DNA from: CAWIHK01 sp963835935
GTDB lineage: Bacteria; Bacteroidota; Ignavibacteria; UBA10030; CAVZMI01
Assembly: GCA_963835935.1 (NCBI GenBank)
Contig: CAWIHK010000006.1
Coordinates: 339,770-403,769, forward strand
Direction of reading: 5' to 3'
DNA length: 64,000 nt
Position numbers and translations under genes: made by a program. The notes below the pieces were generated by a model. The model saw only the letters and a program-made list of their open reading frames with translations, was not told where the DNA came from and made no database searches. Shown piece by piece: positions 9,154-18,656 of the stretch; the first letter of the stretch is position 1, and each line of letters begins with the position of its first letter.

Positions 9154-9927
9154 GTGAATCCATTAATAGAATTAAAGAGTGTCACCGTTGGATATGGAGA
9201 AAAATGTATCCTTGATGATATTCAATTGCAAATCTTTCCAAATGATTATGTTGGAATTGTAGGTCCGAACGGATCTGGAAAGACAACACTGTTGAGAACT
9301 ATACTGGGAATTATTCCTTCGGTGAGCGGCACAGTATCGCTGATGGCGCCGGATGGAAAGCCGATCCGTTTCGGTTACGTACCGCAGCGTGAAACGATCA
9401 ACACCGTTCTTCCATATACCGCCGAGCAAGTTGTTGCGATGGCTAAATATCGGCAGCTTGGTATTTTCAAAAGAATATCATCCGCCGATCGCGAAATCAT
9501 CCGACGAAGCATGCAGCATGTCGATATCGGTCAGTTGGCTGAAGTTCCATTCAAAGATTTATCGGGCGGACAGAAGCAGCGTGTGCTCATCGCCCGCGCG
9601 TTGGCGATGGAACCCGACGTTCTCGTTCTCGATGAACCTACAAACGGTATGGATCTCTCGGCGCGCACAGCAATTCTTGAATTGATAGAAAAACTTCATA
9701 CCGAAGATCGTCTCACTGTGATTTTGGTAAGTCATGTGCTGAGCGATGTAGCTGATTACGCGCACCGAATAGTTCTTCTCGAGGAGGGAATATTTCAAGT
9801 CGGCTCCGTTGAAGAAATCTTAACCGAAAAAAATCTCAGCAGTGTGTATCGCAGGCCGATTTATGTCGGTTCATTGCACGGAAGCACCGTCATTCATGCG
9901 GGAGGAGAACATAATGGGATACAGTGA
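9154..9927 (+). CDS. znuC: Zinc ABC transporter ATP-binding protein
   Basis: About 257 residues. Walker A is GPNGSGKTTL, the signature LSGGQKQRVLIARAL, Walker B VLVLDEPTNGMD, and the switch His is in ILVSHVLSDV. The start is one of two adjacent GTG codons (9151 or 9154). The GGGGGA ribosome site ends at 9150, so the second GTG has the better, though short, spacing. The gene follows znuA directly and overlaps znuB by 14 bases. It powers metal import through ZnuB. Confidence 0.92.
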   Translation: MNPLIELKSVTVGYGEKCILDDIQLQIFPNDYVGIVGPNGSGKTTLLRTILGIIPSVSGTVSLMAPDGKPIRFGYVPQRETINTVLPYTAEQVVAMAKYRQLGIFKRISSADREIIRRSMQHVDIGQLAEVPFKDLSGGQKQRVLIARALAMEPDVLVLDEPTNGMDLSARTAILELIEKLHTEDRLTVILVSHVLSDVADYAHRIVLLEEGIFQVGSVEEILTEKNLSSVYRRPIYVGSLHGSTVIHAGGEHNGIQ

Positions 9928-10750
9928 AATTATCATGACAATTGTAAATGAATTCCCGTATGCGTTGTTCGCGAGTATCATGGTCGGGATACTTTGCGCG
10001 TTTCTCGGCGTCTACATCGTTGCGAAAAAGGTTGTATTTCTTGGCGCTACGTTGACGCAGATTTCTGTGCTCGGATTGGCGCTCACGTTTTTGCCCTGGT
10101 ATTCATTTCTTGGCCACACGATCGGGATGCTGTTCATCACTCTTGTTGCCGTAATGATTCTTGCCAGATTTCTGACAGAGAAAAAAATTCCGAAGGATAC
10201 CGTGCTTGGAATTTCGTTCGTGGTAGCGATTGCGGCGAGAACACTGATCATCGCAAAAACTGCAAAAGTAGAAATCTCAGAAATTGAAAATTTGTTGAGA
10301 GGAGATATTTTATTCGTCCTGCCGGAATTGTTTTATCTGCTGGTTGGAGTTTTCGCCGCGGCATTTTTGGTGCATCTGATTTTTTATCGCCAGTTTATGT
10401 TGATCACATTCGATCCCGAAACCGCACAGACACAAGGATACCGAGTCTCGGTGTGGGATAGTCTTTTTTATATTCTGACGGCACTTGTCATCGCCGTCAC
10501 GACTCACATTGTCGGCGATATGTTCGTTTTCGGTTTTCTAGTTATACCGACTGCAACCGCGCTCTTGATTTCGAAAAAAGTTTCTCGCATTTTCATAATA
10601 GCGGTGCTTATCGGAGCTGTAACGCCGATCATCGGATTGATTTTGGCATTTAAGTTCGACGTTCCATCGTCGCCTGCAATTGTGGGTGTGGCGGCGATTG
10701 TGCTGTGCATAACATGGCTGTCGAGTATTGTAAGAATGAGAAAAGGTTAG
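9914..10750 (+). CDS. znuB: Zinc ABC transporter permease
   Basis: ABC-3 family inner-membrane permease, about 278 residues from ATG 9914, which has a strong GGAGGAG site at 9901-9907. Eight or so hydrophobic segments are visible, including LGVYIVAKKVVFLGATLTQISVLGLAL, the conserved first part of the family. Later VVGDMFVFGFLVIPTATALL-like segments form the core. The gene overlaps the end of znuC, so translation is coupled. No zinc-regulator gene lies nearby. Confidence 0.9.
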   Translation: MGYSEIIMTIVNEFPYALFASIMVGILCAFLGVYIVAKKVVFLGATLTQISVLGLALTFLPWYSFLGHTIGMLFITLVAVMILARFLTEKKIPKDTVLGISFVVAIAARTLIIAKTAKVEISEIENLLRGDILFVLPELFYLLVGVFAAAFLVHLIFYRQFMLITFDPETAQTQGYRVSVWDSLFYILTALVIAVTTHIVGDMFVFGFLVIPTATALLISKKVSRIFIIAVLIGAVTPIIGLILAFKFDVPSSPAIVGVAAIVLCITWLSSIVRMRKG

Positions 10751-11124
10751 ATAAATGGCGACAAATTACTATGACAGCGAATATCTGCAGAAAAAAGTGG
10801 TCAAATATTTATTCAGACAAATTCCATCCCTGACGGGATTCTGATTTTAATTTATTTATAAACGCTAACAAGATTTCATTCCTATGGGATTATCCACAAA
10901 CGCCTTACGAATTTATGCAGCACTGTTTGTTTTATGCTCAATAACGCCTCAGGTGTGCGACCTTCTGCCTATAGTACCACTGTGTCGGTAGTAATATCTG
11001 GATTTTTAAAAAAATAAGTTCCATAGAAATAAAATATGAAACATGCTTGAAATCTGTCATTAAAAATGTGAAAGCAAAATAACTATCAATAAAGGTTTTT
11101 TTGCCATTATCCGATAATAATAGA
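10751..11124. other. Non-coding region with short palindromes
   Basis: A short open frame starting at 10755 (about 29 codons) has no recognisable features. At about 10828 an ATCCCTGACGGGAT palindrome is followed by C/G-rich short segments (for example CCTATGGGATTATCC and GTGTGCGACC). These resemble flanks of IS200/RAYT-type elements but no transposase is present. The last 100 bases before 11125 are AT-rich and probably hold the promoter of the hybrid kinase gene. Confidence 0.45.
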
Positions 11125-14100
11125 ATGAGGATGAGTATTAAATTAAAAAAGGTGGTCGTCGTCTGGGGCATGGCCACTATTTTTTTGATTTCCCCATCCT
11201 ATTCTCAGATGGGTGAGGTTCAATTCGAAAGGATATCCATCGAATCCGGATTATCTCAGAGTACGGTATTATGTATATGTCAAGACAGCAAGGGGTTTTT
11301 ATGGTTTGGGACTTATGAAGGTCTCAATCGGTATGATGGATATACTTTTAAGGTTTATAAAAACGATCCTGCAATCCCATATAGTCTGAGCGAAAAAAAT
11401 GTTGACTATATCATTGAGGATCATTTAGGCGTACTCTGGGTTGGTACAGAAAATGGCCTCAATCGATTTGATCGGGAAAAAGAGCGGTTCATTTCCTACA
11501 AAAACAATCCGAATGACACGAACAGTCTAAGCAATAATTTTATTCGTTATCTCTATGAAGATCGATCGGGAATACTTTGGATAGGTACTCAGGGTGGAGG
11601 ACTCAATCAGTTCGACAGAAAGAATGAGAAATTTATCCATTACGAAAATGATCCGAACAATCCAAAAAGTCTGAGTAACAATAATGTATTATCGATTCTT
11701 GAAGATAGCTATGGACATCTCTGGATTGGCACCGACTACGGATTGAATTATTTTGACCGGGAAAAAGGTGAATTCATCCAATATCTAAATGATCCTCACG
11801 ATCCTCGCAGCATAAGTCATAATAGCATCTGGAGAATCTCCGAAGATCGTGAAGGGAGTCTGTGGATAGGGACATGGGGAGGCGGATTGATTCGTTTTGA
11901 TCCTCAACAGAATCGGTTTGTCACTTATAGGAACGATCCGAAAAATCCAAATAGTTTAAGTAACAATATTGTGAGAGCTATTTATGAGGATCACGACGGA
12001 AATCTTTGGATAGGCACCGATGGCGGAGGGCTCGATAAATTTGTTCCTGGTCCTAAAGTTGGAGGGAAAGATCACTTTATTCATTATCAAAACAATCCTC
12101 AAGATCCTGCGAGTCTGAGCGGTAATTCGGTGCTTTCAATCTTTGAAGATAAGTTGGGTATATTGTGGATAGGAACAAATTTTGACGGTATCGATAAATA
12201 TAATTCGAAAAAAAGTCAATTCAGTCTCTATAGAAATCATCCCGATGATGTGAACAGCTTATGTAAGAATACGGTACTTGCTGTTTGCGAGGATAGCCAG
12301 GGAATGATCTGGATCGGAACCAATGGCGGAGGTTTAGATTGTTTCGATCGAAAGAAAAATCGATTTACACACTATGTTTATGATCCGAAAAATCCTTACA
12401 GTATAAGTAATAACACGATCAGAAGTATCTTCGAAGATCGGCACAAACGGTTGTGTATTGGTACGGATAATGGGTTTAATTATTTTAACAGGGAAGAAGG
12501 AAAATTTATCCGCTATCAAAATGATCCAAATAATCCCCACAGCATAAGTCATAATGGCATTTGGAGAATCTGCGAAGATCGGGCGGGGAATTTGTGGTTA
12601 GGAACCTTCGGCGGAGGATTAAATCGATTTGATTATACAAAGGGAGAATTTACTCGTTATATTCACGATCCAAATGACCCGAAAAGTATTAGCGATTATT
12701 CTGTTTGGACAATGTATGAAGATTCTTACGGCAACTTTTGGATTGGAACCTTTTTGGAAGGCTTAGACCGTTTTGATCGTGAAAAAGGAATATTTTTTCA
12801 TTATCGGCCCGATAGTCGGGATTCCAACAGCATATGTGATAAAAAAGTTATTAGTCTCTATGAAGATCACGCAGGATGTTTCTGGGTAGGTACATCTAAC
12901 GGTCTTGATAAATTTGATCGTAATGCCAGAACTTTCCATCAATACAGCAAAATTGACGGATTGCCAAACAATAATATACAAGGAATACTGGAAGACGATC
13001 ATGGAAATCTCTGGATGGGCACCACTCATGGATTATCCAAATTTAATCCCCGTACAATTAAATTTTCAAATTACTATGAAAGTTATGGACTTCAAAGCAA
13101 TGAGTTTGGTACAAACACATGTTGTAAACTTAAAAGCGGAGAGATGATCTTTGGAGGAATGAACGGCTTCAATATTTTTTATCCTGATAGTATACATGCT
13201 GATACTTCTCGCCCACCAGTTGTGATCACAGATTTCCAAATCTTTAATAAACCTGTTCCTGTTGGTGAGGGAGTTGATGGACGCACAATTCTTCAGCGAT
13301 CCATCTCAGAATGCGATGAGATTCATCTTTCTTATAAAGACAATGTTTTTTCTTTTGAATTCGCAGGCCTTCATTATGTTTCACCGAAGGGTAATCTCTA
13401 TGCATATATGATGGAAGGATTCGAAAAAGAATGGATTTACACTGATGCAAATAGACGTTTTGTGACATATACAAATTTGCCGGGAGGGATATATACATTT
13501 CGTGTCAAAGCTTCAAATAATCAAGGCACATGGAATAATGAGGGAACTTCCATTCGCATCATCATCACTCCTCCTTTTTGGAAAACAATTTGGTTCTACG
13601 GAATTTTGCTCGTTGTTATTGCAGGCATAGTTTACTGGGTTTTTCAATGGCGAGTGCAAGCCAGAGATTTAGCGGCACAAAGACGCATGGATGCAGCTCT
13701 TACAAAAGAGCGCAACCTCATTCGAACATTGATCGATAATCTGCCGGACGCGGTATATGTAAAAGATGCTCAATGCCGCAAGGTGATTGCGAATTTAGCC
13801 GATGTGCACTATATGGGTTTGGAATCGGAGGCTGAAGTCTTGGGAAAAAATGATTACGATTTCTATCCGTCAGAAATAGCGTCGAGTATCTATGACGATG
13901 ATCAATCTGTAATTCAGACTGGTCAACCGATACTCAACAAGGAGGAATTATATATAGACAAAGAGGGCAACAAGCATTGGACACTTATTTCCAAACTGCC
14001 ATTGAGGGATGGAAAGAGTCGTATCACCGGACTTGTTGGTGTACGCCGAGAAATTACACAACAAAAGCGTGAAGAGGCTTTACTGAAAGCAAAGGAAGCT

Positions 14101-15660
14101 GCAGAGGCGGCAACAGAAGCAAAGTCCCGATTCCTTGCGGTGATGAGTCATGAAATCCGGACTCCGATGAATGGTATTCTAGCTGTCACTGAGTTACTGC
14201 TGATGACTCAACTCACTGCGAGGCAGAAAGAATTAATCGACACCATGCAGTCGAGCGGAAAATTGCTTCTAACAATCATCAACGATATTTTGGACCTTTC
14301 AAAGATCGAATACGGAGATCTTGAATTTCATTTGCAACCAACGAACCTACGAGAATGTTTACAGGAAGTGTGCGGTCTGCTGAAATCGCAATCAGTAAAA
14401 AAAGGAATCGGGCTTTCACTCACAATAGATTCTCAGGTACCCTCGACTGTCATTACAGATAAAGCGCGCATGATGCAGGTGCTCTTTAACATTACCGGGA
14501 ATGCTGTTAAGTTTACAGACGAGGGGGAAGTTTCGGTCACGGTAAGTGCTGAGAAAATTGAAAATGAATCCTGCCGGTTGATTTTTACGGTAAAGGATAC
14601 AGGAATAGGCATGCTGCCGGAGGATATGGAAAATCTTTTCAAGCCGTTTACCCAGATCGATTCTTCAAAGACTCGCAAATATGGCGGTACAGGATTAGGG
14701 TTAGCGATCGCATCAAAAATTGCTGAAAAGATGGGGGGAGAAATAAACGCCCGCAGTGAAATAGGAATAGGTTCCACATTCTATTTTACTCTCGTTGTTC
14801 CGATAGTTGAAGAAACGGATTCTCCGAAGAAGGAAAGCGATGCAGAGAAACATCAATATCAACGGCCTGCATCCAGCCAAGTTAAAACGTCGTTAAAAAT
14901 TCTTGTCGCAGAGGATAATTTAACAAACCAATTTGTTATTCGCCAAACTCTAATGAATTTCGGCTACCAATGCGACGTCGTGTCGAATGGAATAGAGGCG
15001 GTGGAGGCAGAGAAGAAATCACACTACGACGTGATTTTTATGGATATTCACATGCCGAAGTTAGATGGTTATAAGGCAGCGACGCAGATTGTTGAAATGA
15101 GAAAGAACCAAAAGATGCCGACTATCATCGCACTCACGGCCGATGTAATTGATTCTGTAAAAGAACAATGCCTTGCGTGCGGGATGTCCTCTTTTCTTGC
15201 TAAACCGATTTCGATCAAAGAAATAAAAAATATTTTAGATCAATTAGAAAAAGAGAATTCGGGAACAACCGAAACATCGGCAATAGAAAATGACGCGACG
15301 GTAGTTTCGATCAAAGACCGGCTTTGCGCTCTCGGTTTCGATGCCGATCCATCGTTGGTTGTGAATTTTTTAGAGACTGTCTATTCGGACATGCAGACGA
15401 ATGTCTACGATGCGAAAGCCGCGTATGAGTCGAACGATTCGGAATCGTTGAGGTTACATGTTCATTCCTTAAAAGGAGCCGCAACCAATGCTGGTGCGGC
15501 AGGCTTGGCGGATGTCTGCAAACGTATCGGTTTAAATGCGAACGGAAGTTTTTTAGAAGTGTTTAAGGAAGCATATGCTGAATTCGATGCATGGTGTTCT
15601 CAGACGTATCGAGCGTTGTTGTATGTCAAAGAAGAATTTTCCCGGCAAATGAAAACGTAA
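11125..15660 (+). CDS. Hybrid two-component sensor/regulator with sensor propeller, PAS, kinase, receiver and Hpt domains
   Basis: About 1,511 residues from ATG 11125 (ATG 11131 is also possible). Order: signal peptide; about 14 Reg_prop propeller repeats (pattern EDRxGxLWIGTxGGGLxRFD) to about residue 690, forming two periplasmic seven-bladed propellers; a Y_Y_Y domain (LHYVSPKGNLYAYMMEGF); one membrane segment (IWFYGILLVVIAGIVYWVF); a PAS domain; a HisKA domain with phospho-His1009 (MSHEIRTP); HATPase with DTGIGM and GGTGLGLAI; a receiver with Asp1307 (FMDIHMP); and an Hpt domain with His1447 (HSLKGAA). This is the architecture of Bacteroidetes polysaccharide-sensing hybrids, but here the output is a phosphorelay (receiver plus Hpt) and not an AraC DNA-binding domain. 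The signal must pass to a partner protein, and the REC-CheB gene 16 bases downstream is the obvious candidate. Confidence 0.93.
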   Translation: MRMSIKLKKVVVVWGMATIFLISPSYSQMGEVQFERISIESGLSQSTVLCICQDSKGFLWFGTYEGLNRYDGYTFKVYKNDPAIPYSLSEKNVDYIIEDHLGVLWVGTENGLNRFDREKERFISYKNNPNDTNSLSNNFIRYLYEDRSGILWIGTQGGGLNQFDRKNEKFIHYENDPNNPKSLSNNNVLSILEDSYGHLWIGTDYGLNYFDREKGEFIQYLNDPHDPRSISHNSIWRISEDREGSLWIGTWGGGLIRFDPQQNRFVTYRNDPKNPNSLSNNIVRAIYEDHDGNLWIGTDGGGLDKFVPGPKVGGKDHFIHYQNNPQDPASLSGNSVLSIFEDKLGILWIGTNFDGIDKYNSKKSQFSLYRNHPDDVNSLCKNTVLAVCEDSQGMIWIGTNGGGLDCFDRKKNRFTHYVYDPKNPYSISNNTIRSIFEDRHKRLCIGTDNGFNYFNREEGKFIRYQNDPNNPHSISHNGIWRICEDRAGNLWLGTFGGGLNRFDYTKGEFTRYIHDPNDPKSISDYSVWTMYEDSYGNFWIGTFLEGLDRFDREKGIFFHYRPDSRDSNSICDKKVISLYEDHAGCFWVGTSNGLDKFDRNARTFHQYSKIDGLPNNNIQGILEDDHGNLWMGTTHGLSKFNPRTIKFSNYYESYGLQSNEFGTNTCCKLKSGEMIFGGMNGFNIFYPDSIHADTSRPPVVITDFQIFNKPVPVGEGVDGRTILQRSISECDEIHLSYKDNVFSFEFAGLHYVSPKGNLYAYMMEGFEKEWIYTDANRRFVTYTNLPGGIYTFRVKASNNQGTWNNEGTSIRIIITPPFWKTIWFYGILLVVIAGIVYWVFQWRVQARDLAAQRRMDAALTKERNLIRTLIDNLPDAVYVKDAQCRKVIANLADVHYMGLESEAEVLGKNDYDFYPSEIASSIYDDDQSVIQTGQPILNKEELYIDKEGNKHWTLISKLPLRDGKSRITGLVGVRREITQQKREEALLKAKEAAEAATEAKSRFLAVMSHEIRTPMNGILAVTELLLMTQLTARQKELIDTMQSSGKLLLTIINDILDLSKIEYGDLEFHLQPTNLRECLQEVCGLLKSQSVKKGIGLSLTIDSQVPSTVITDKARMMQVLFNITGNAVKFTDEGEVSVTVSAEKIENESCRLIFTVKDTGIGMLPEDMENLFKPFTQIDSSKTRKYGGTGLGLAIASKIAEKMGGEINARSEIGIGSTFYFTLVVPIVEETDSPKKESDAEKHQYQRPASSQVKTSLKILVAEDNLTNQFVIRQTLMNFGYQCDVVSNGIEAVEAEKKSHYDVIFMDIHMPKLDGYKAATQIVEMRKNQKMPTIIALTADVIDSVKEQCLACGMSSFLAKPISIKEIKNILDQLEKENSGTTETSAIENDATVVSIKDRLCALGFDADPSLVVNFLETVYSDMQTNVYDAKAAYESNDSESLRLHVHSLKGAATNAGAAGLADVCKRIGLNANGSFLEVFKEAYAEFDAWCSQTYRALLYVKEEFSRQMKT

Positions 15661-15676
15661 CTGTTGTAGAAGGATA

Positions 15677-16663
15677 ATGATTATGAAAGTTCTCGTTGTT
15701 GAAGATCAGGTGAATATGTTGATGGTGTATCGGATGGTGTTAGAAAAAGCAAATCACCAATTGAGTATTGCCAGAGATGGTTCGGAAGCTATTCCATTTC
15801 TTCAGCGCGAACGATTCGACGCTGTAATTACGGATTGGATGATGCCGAAACATGACGGCCTCGAACTCATTCGCTGGATTCGCACCAACATGCATCCGGC
15901 TCCTCCCATTATTATGGTGACTTCGCTTGGACGTGCCGATGAATTGCAGAAGGCGATCGATGCAGGAGCCGATGAGTACCTGGTCAAGCCGATTGTTCCC
16001 AAGCAATTGTTATCGATGCTTGCGCGCGTTGAAAAAAAACAGAACCAGCAGATCGATACCTCTATATCAAACCGTTTAAATATTGCGTACACGAAGCAGC
16101 AAAGTTTTTATGCTGTTGCTATTGCGGCGGGGAGCGGCGCTGGTTCAGTTCTTGAGCAAATATTGAGCAAGGTTGCTTCGAACGTTCACGCAGTGTTCCT
16201 TATCGTAGTCCATAATCCGGGATGGGCGTTGGAAGCATTAGTGCAGCAGTTATCATCAAAAGTGGGAATTCCGATCGCACTCGCAATAGATGGGCAAAAA
16301 ATAAATCCGGGTAAAATCTTTCTTGCCCCGGATGATCGGCATATGGTTATCGATCCGGATCGGCTGACGATTCAATTGGAGAATTCAGAACCGGAAAATT
16401 TTGTGCGCCCGGCGGCAGATCCGCTTATGCGGAGTGTAGCGCGTGCTTTTGGCTCCAATGCAGTTGGTGTGATTCTTGGAGGAATGGGGTGTGATGGAGC
16501 AATAGGAGCCGGGTTTATCCATACGGCGGGTGGGACCGTGCTTGTACTCGATCCGGCCAAAGCGGCCGTCCCGCAAATGTCCCAGCATAGTATCGAAAGC
16601 GGAATGGCAGATTATGTGCTGAAGTCCGAAGACATAATAAAGAAAATACAAGAACTATTGTAA
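15677..16663 (+). CDS. Response regulator with CheB-type methylesterase domain
   Basis: 328 residues. An N-terminal receiver has Asp53 (ITDWMMP), the Thr82 region and Lys104. A linker near 125-145 leads to a CheB methylesterase domain. The catalytic triad is visible: Ser153 (AAGSGAGS), His179 (VVHNPGW) and Asp273 (GGMGCDGA). The Ser-His spacing of 26 equals that of E. coli CheB (164/190), although the usual GASTGG is altered to AGSGAG. CheB demethylates chemoreceptors, yet no CheR, CheA or receptor gene is in the window. It stands 16 bases after the hybrid kinase gene, so it is probably the phosphorelay output. ATG 15683 is an alternative start. The actual substrate is unknown. Confidence 0.85.
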   Translation: MIMKVLVVEDQVNMLMVYRMVLEKANHQLSIARDGSEAIPFLQRERFDAVITDWMMPKHDGLELIRWIRTNMHPAPPIIMVTSLGRADELQKAIDAGADEYLVKPIVPKQLLSMLARVEKKQNQQIDTSISNRLNIAYTKQQSFYAVAIAAGSGAGSVLEQILSKVASNVHAVFLIVVHNPGWALEALVQQLSSKVGIPIALAIDGQKINPGKIFLAPDDRHMVIDPDRLTIQLENSEPENFVRPAADPLMRSVARAFGSNAVGVILGGMGCDGAIGAGFIHTAGGTVLVLDPAKAAVPQMSQHSIESGMADYVLKSEDIIKKIQELL

Positions 16664-16884
16664 GTGTGGCGGCGGTTGTGTTAGGTGTGGTGCGGTTATC
16701 GACGATGGTGCGATTCAGACATGCGTGAGCAGATTTTCTTAGTAAGACAAGCGATATAGATAATTATTATAAATTGGCGACGGCTGATTCCGTCAGCTTG
16801 CCTGTCCCGACGCTTCCATGTTTTTTATGGTCATTTAGGATTTGTCAGGGAGCCGTTGGATAGGCGTAATAAATTTTGTTCTAA

Positions 16885-17733
16885 CTAAAGAATAATTATC
16901 TCCAATCTTCCGTCGATAACTTTTGTTCGCAAATGCGCTGCCTTGGCAACTTTTAATAACCAGTTTTTCTCCAATTGATAGATGACATATTTCGCAAACA
17001 AAACAGGTAGTAACTTATTAACAATTTGAGTGGCTCCATCAATCCATTCTTTTGGTAAAACATTCATATTAATATTTTCAATTTTAATTTGAGATGCACA
17101 TATCTGGCCGGTCGACGGAATATATAGTGGAACGAACGAAACATTTGCAACAATAGGGACACGAAGATTTGAGGAAAAAAGTGTGGCCTGAAGAATAGCA
17201 TTAGTATAAATCCTATCAGATCCTTCTTTTAATATAATCTGTGGCATCTGATTGATCTCTATTTCAAAAAATGTCTTATACTTCTCTTTTATAGGCAATT
17301 CTAAATATTTTGGTAACCGAGTCTGTAAAAATGATTGAGAAAGACTAAGCGCAAGACCATCATCTGAAAAATCAATTCTCCATGGAGATAATTCAATATT
17401 CGGCATTACCTGTATAATAGTATCATATCCACTTCCTCCAATAAGAAAGAGATTATTGGCGTCAAAACGATAACCTTGTGCCCACCCAAACTCAATCATC
17501 TTGCCAGCAGGAAGGGAAAATGGAGAAATTTTATCTTTGGATTGCAGCCATAAATCTAATTTTTCGTTAAAGGTGTTTTGAATTTGCAGGACATATGATC
17601 CTTTAAGTAAAGATTCCCTACAAGTGACAGTAATCGGAATAGGTTTTGTTTGTGATTGTAGAGTATCACACGCAAAGATTGTAAAAATAGTAAGTATGGA
17701 AGAAATGGAAACTATTTTTTTAAGATGCTTCAT
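16885..17733 (-). CDS. Exported protein with DUF1439/YceB-like C-terminal half
   Basis: 282 residues, with a signal sequence that includes FACDTLQSQ (a possible lipobox, TIFAC). Residues 30-125 form a beta-rich region. From about 125 on, the pattern LPKYLELPIKEKY, then MPQIILKEGSDRIY, and the end VIDGRLEIIIL resembles the YceB/DUF1439 lipoprotein fold (a lipid-binding-like shell), by pattern only. The gene starts 33 bases after a GTTAGGC core (17773-17767 on this strand), as cassette genes do after an attC site. Its AT content is higher than that of the kinase genes to the left. Function unknown. Confidence 0.62.
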   Translation of the reverse strand: MKHLKKIVSISSILTIFTIFACDTLQSQTKPIPITVTCRESLLKGSYVLQIQNTFNEKLDLWLQSKDKISPFSLPAGKMIEFGWAQGYRFDANNLFLIGGSGYDTIIQVMPNIELSPWRIDFSDDGLALSLSQSFLQTRLPKYLELPIKEKYKTFFEIEINQMPQIILKEGSDRIYTNAILQATLFSSNLRVPIVANVSFVPLYIPSTGQICASQIKIENINMNVLPKEWIDGATQIVNKLLPVLFAKYVIYQLEKNWLLKVAKAAHLRTKVIDGRLEIIIL

Positions 17734-17766
17734 ATAATCTAATCTATTTCGATTTGTCTTTATTGC

Positions 17767-17923
17767 GCCTAACGAATAGCAGCTAAGTTGTGGTAACGAT
17801 AGCTTTCGATTACCACCTCTGTTGTGCGTGTTCCAATATTTTTTATTTTGTTCATAAACTTATTAGCGCGATAAATTACACCTGCGCTCTTTTAGTCAGC
17901 TTGAACGATTTGTCAGCAGGCGG
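17767..17923 (-). repeat. Possible attC-like site between two reverse-strand genes
   Basis: Read on the minus strand, the spacer after the HEPN gene ends in GTTAGGC (17773-17767), an exact match to the integron core GTTRRRY, and contains a perfect 7-bp hairpin GTGGTAA/TTACCAC. The left arm is weak: GGTAACC at the gene end is only a partial partner. A second GTTAGGC lies at 18523-18517, just ahead of the HEPN gene. The interpretation as a cassette boundary is inference. Confidence 0.35.
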
Positions 17924-18499
17924 TTACCTTTGCTGGGATGACCATTGAGATTCTGATTTAGAAATATCTTTTGATACGGCATCAAGCCTCATGCTGATTA
18001 AAGTAATCATTGCATACGCATCCTGAAATGTGCTTTCCACAGAAGTCCAATAGTCATCTGATAGCAAAATCTCACGCGGCCCGTCTTGAGAATACGTTAT
18101 ATAAGTGTCTAGGCCCTTTTGCGCAACCTCACCGTGAGCAAACGCATTCCTCCAAGTTATAACATTTCTAAGTATTTTCTCAAAATGCTCTTTTTCAGCG
18201 CCAGAAAGAAGGGAATGTTGATTGATGATATTCAAAACCAATTTACGCTTGAACGACAACCCGACAGATTCTGAACTCAAAATATAGTCAGTGAAGAAAG
18301 ATAAGCTTGGTTCATCAGTTGGAGCAATTTTCATTAATATGACGGTTTCGAGTTGTTGTTCTATTGCTACTGCCGCAAGAATGATTTTGTTACCATTTTC
18401 CTGCGCTTGATGGATTTGTGCCATCATCGCTCGAACGTCAGTCTTATGGCCTGGATGAGCAGCTATTCGAGAAGAGCTTATGAGGTTGATGGTTCGCAT
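17924..18499 (-). CDS. HEPN-domain-like protein
   Basis: 191 residues, mostly alpha-helical. The key feature is R117-N-A-F-A-H122, which fits the RxxxxH motif of HEPN ribonucleases, preceded by helix LRNVITW and by a long helical N-terminal half (ILAAVAIEQQLETVILM). HEPN proteins act as toxins, anti-phage RNases or structural partners. No minimal nucleotidyltransferase (MNT) antitoxin gene is adjacent, so activity or partner is unknown. The gene stands 17 bases after a GTTAGGC core and looks like a mobile cassette gene. It could instead be a non-catalytic helical protein. Confidence 0.6.
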   Translation of the reverse strand: MRTINLISSSRIAAHPGHKTDVRAMMAQIHQAQENGNKIILAAVAIEQQLETVILMKIAPTDEPSLSFFTDYILSSESVGLSFKRKLVLNIINQHSLLSGAEKEHFEKILRNVITWRNAFAHGEVAQKGLDTYITYSQDGPREILLSDDYWTSVESTFQDAYAMITLISMRLDAVSKDISKSESQWSSQQR

Positions 18500-18656
18500 T
18501 TGAAATAGAGATTATCGCCTAACCTATGATTATGTCCACCAAGGGTATCACTTCGTGAGACTCAATCGGTCTTTTGTACTTTAAAGATACTAAACAATGA
18601 ATCCGAGAAAATCAAGCCTCTTTTGGAATTCCTGAGGATTATCTATATATTTAATG

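Noticed and set aside
10755..10845. Short gene of 29 codons after znuB
   Set aside because: No homology pattern or conserved residues; ends in a REP-like palindrome.
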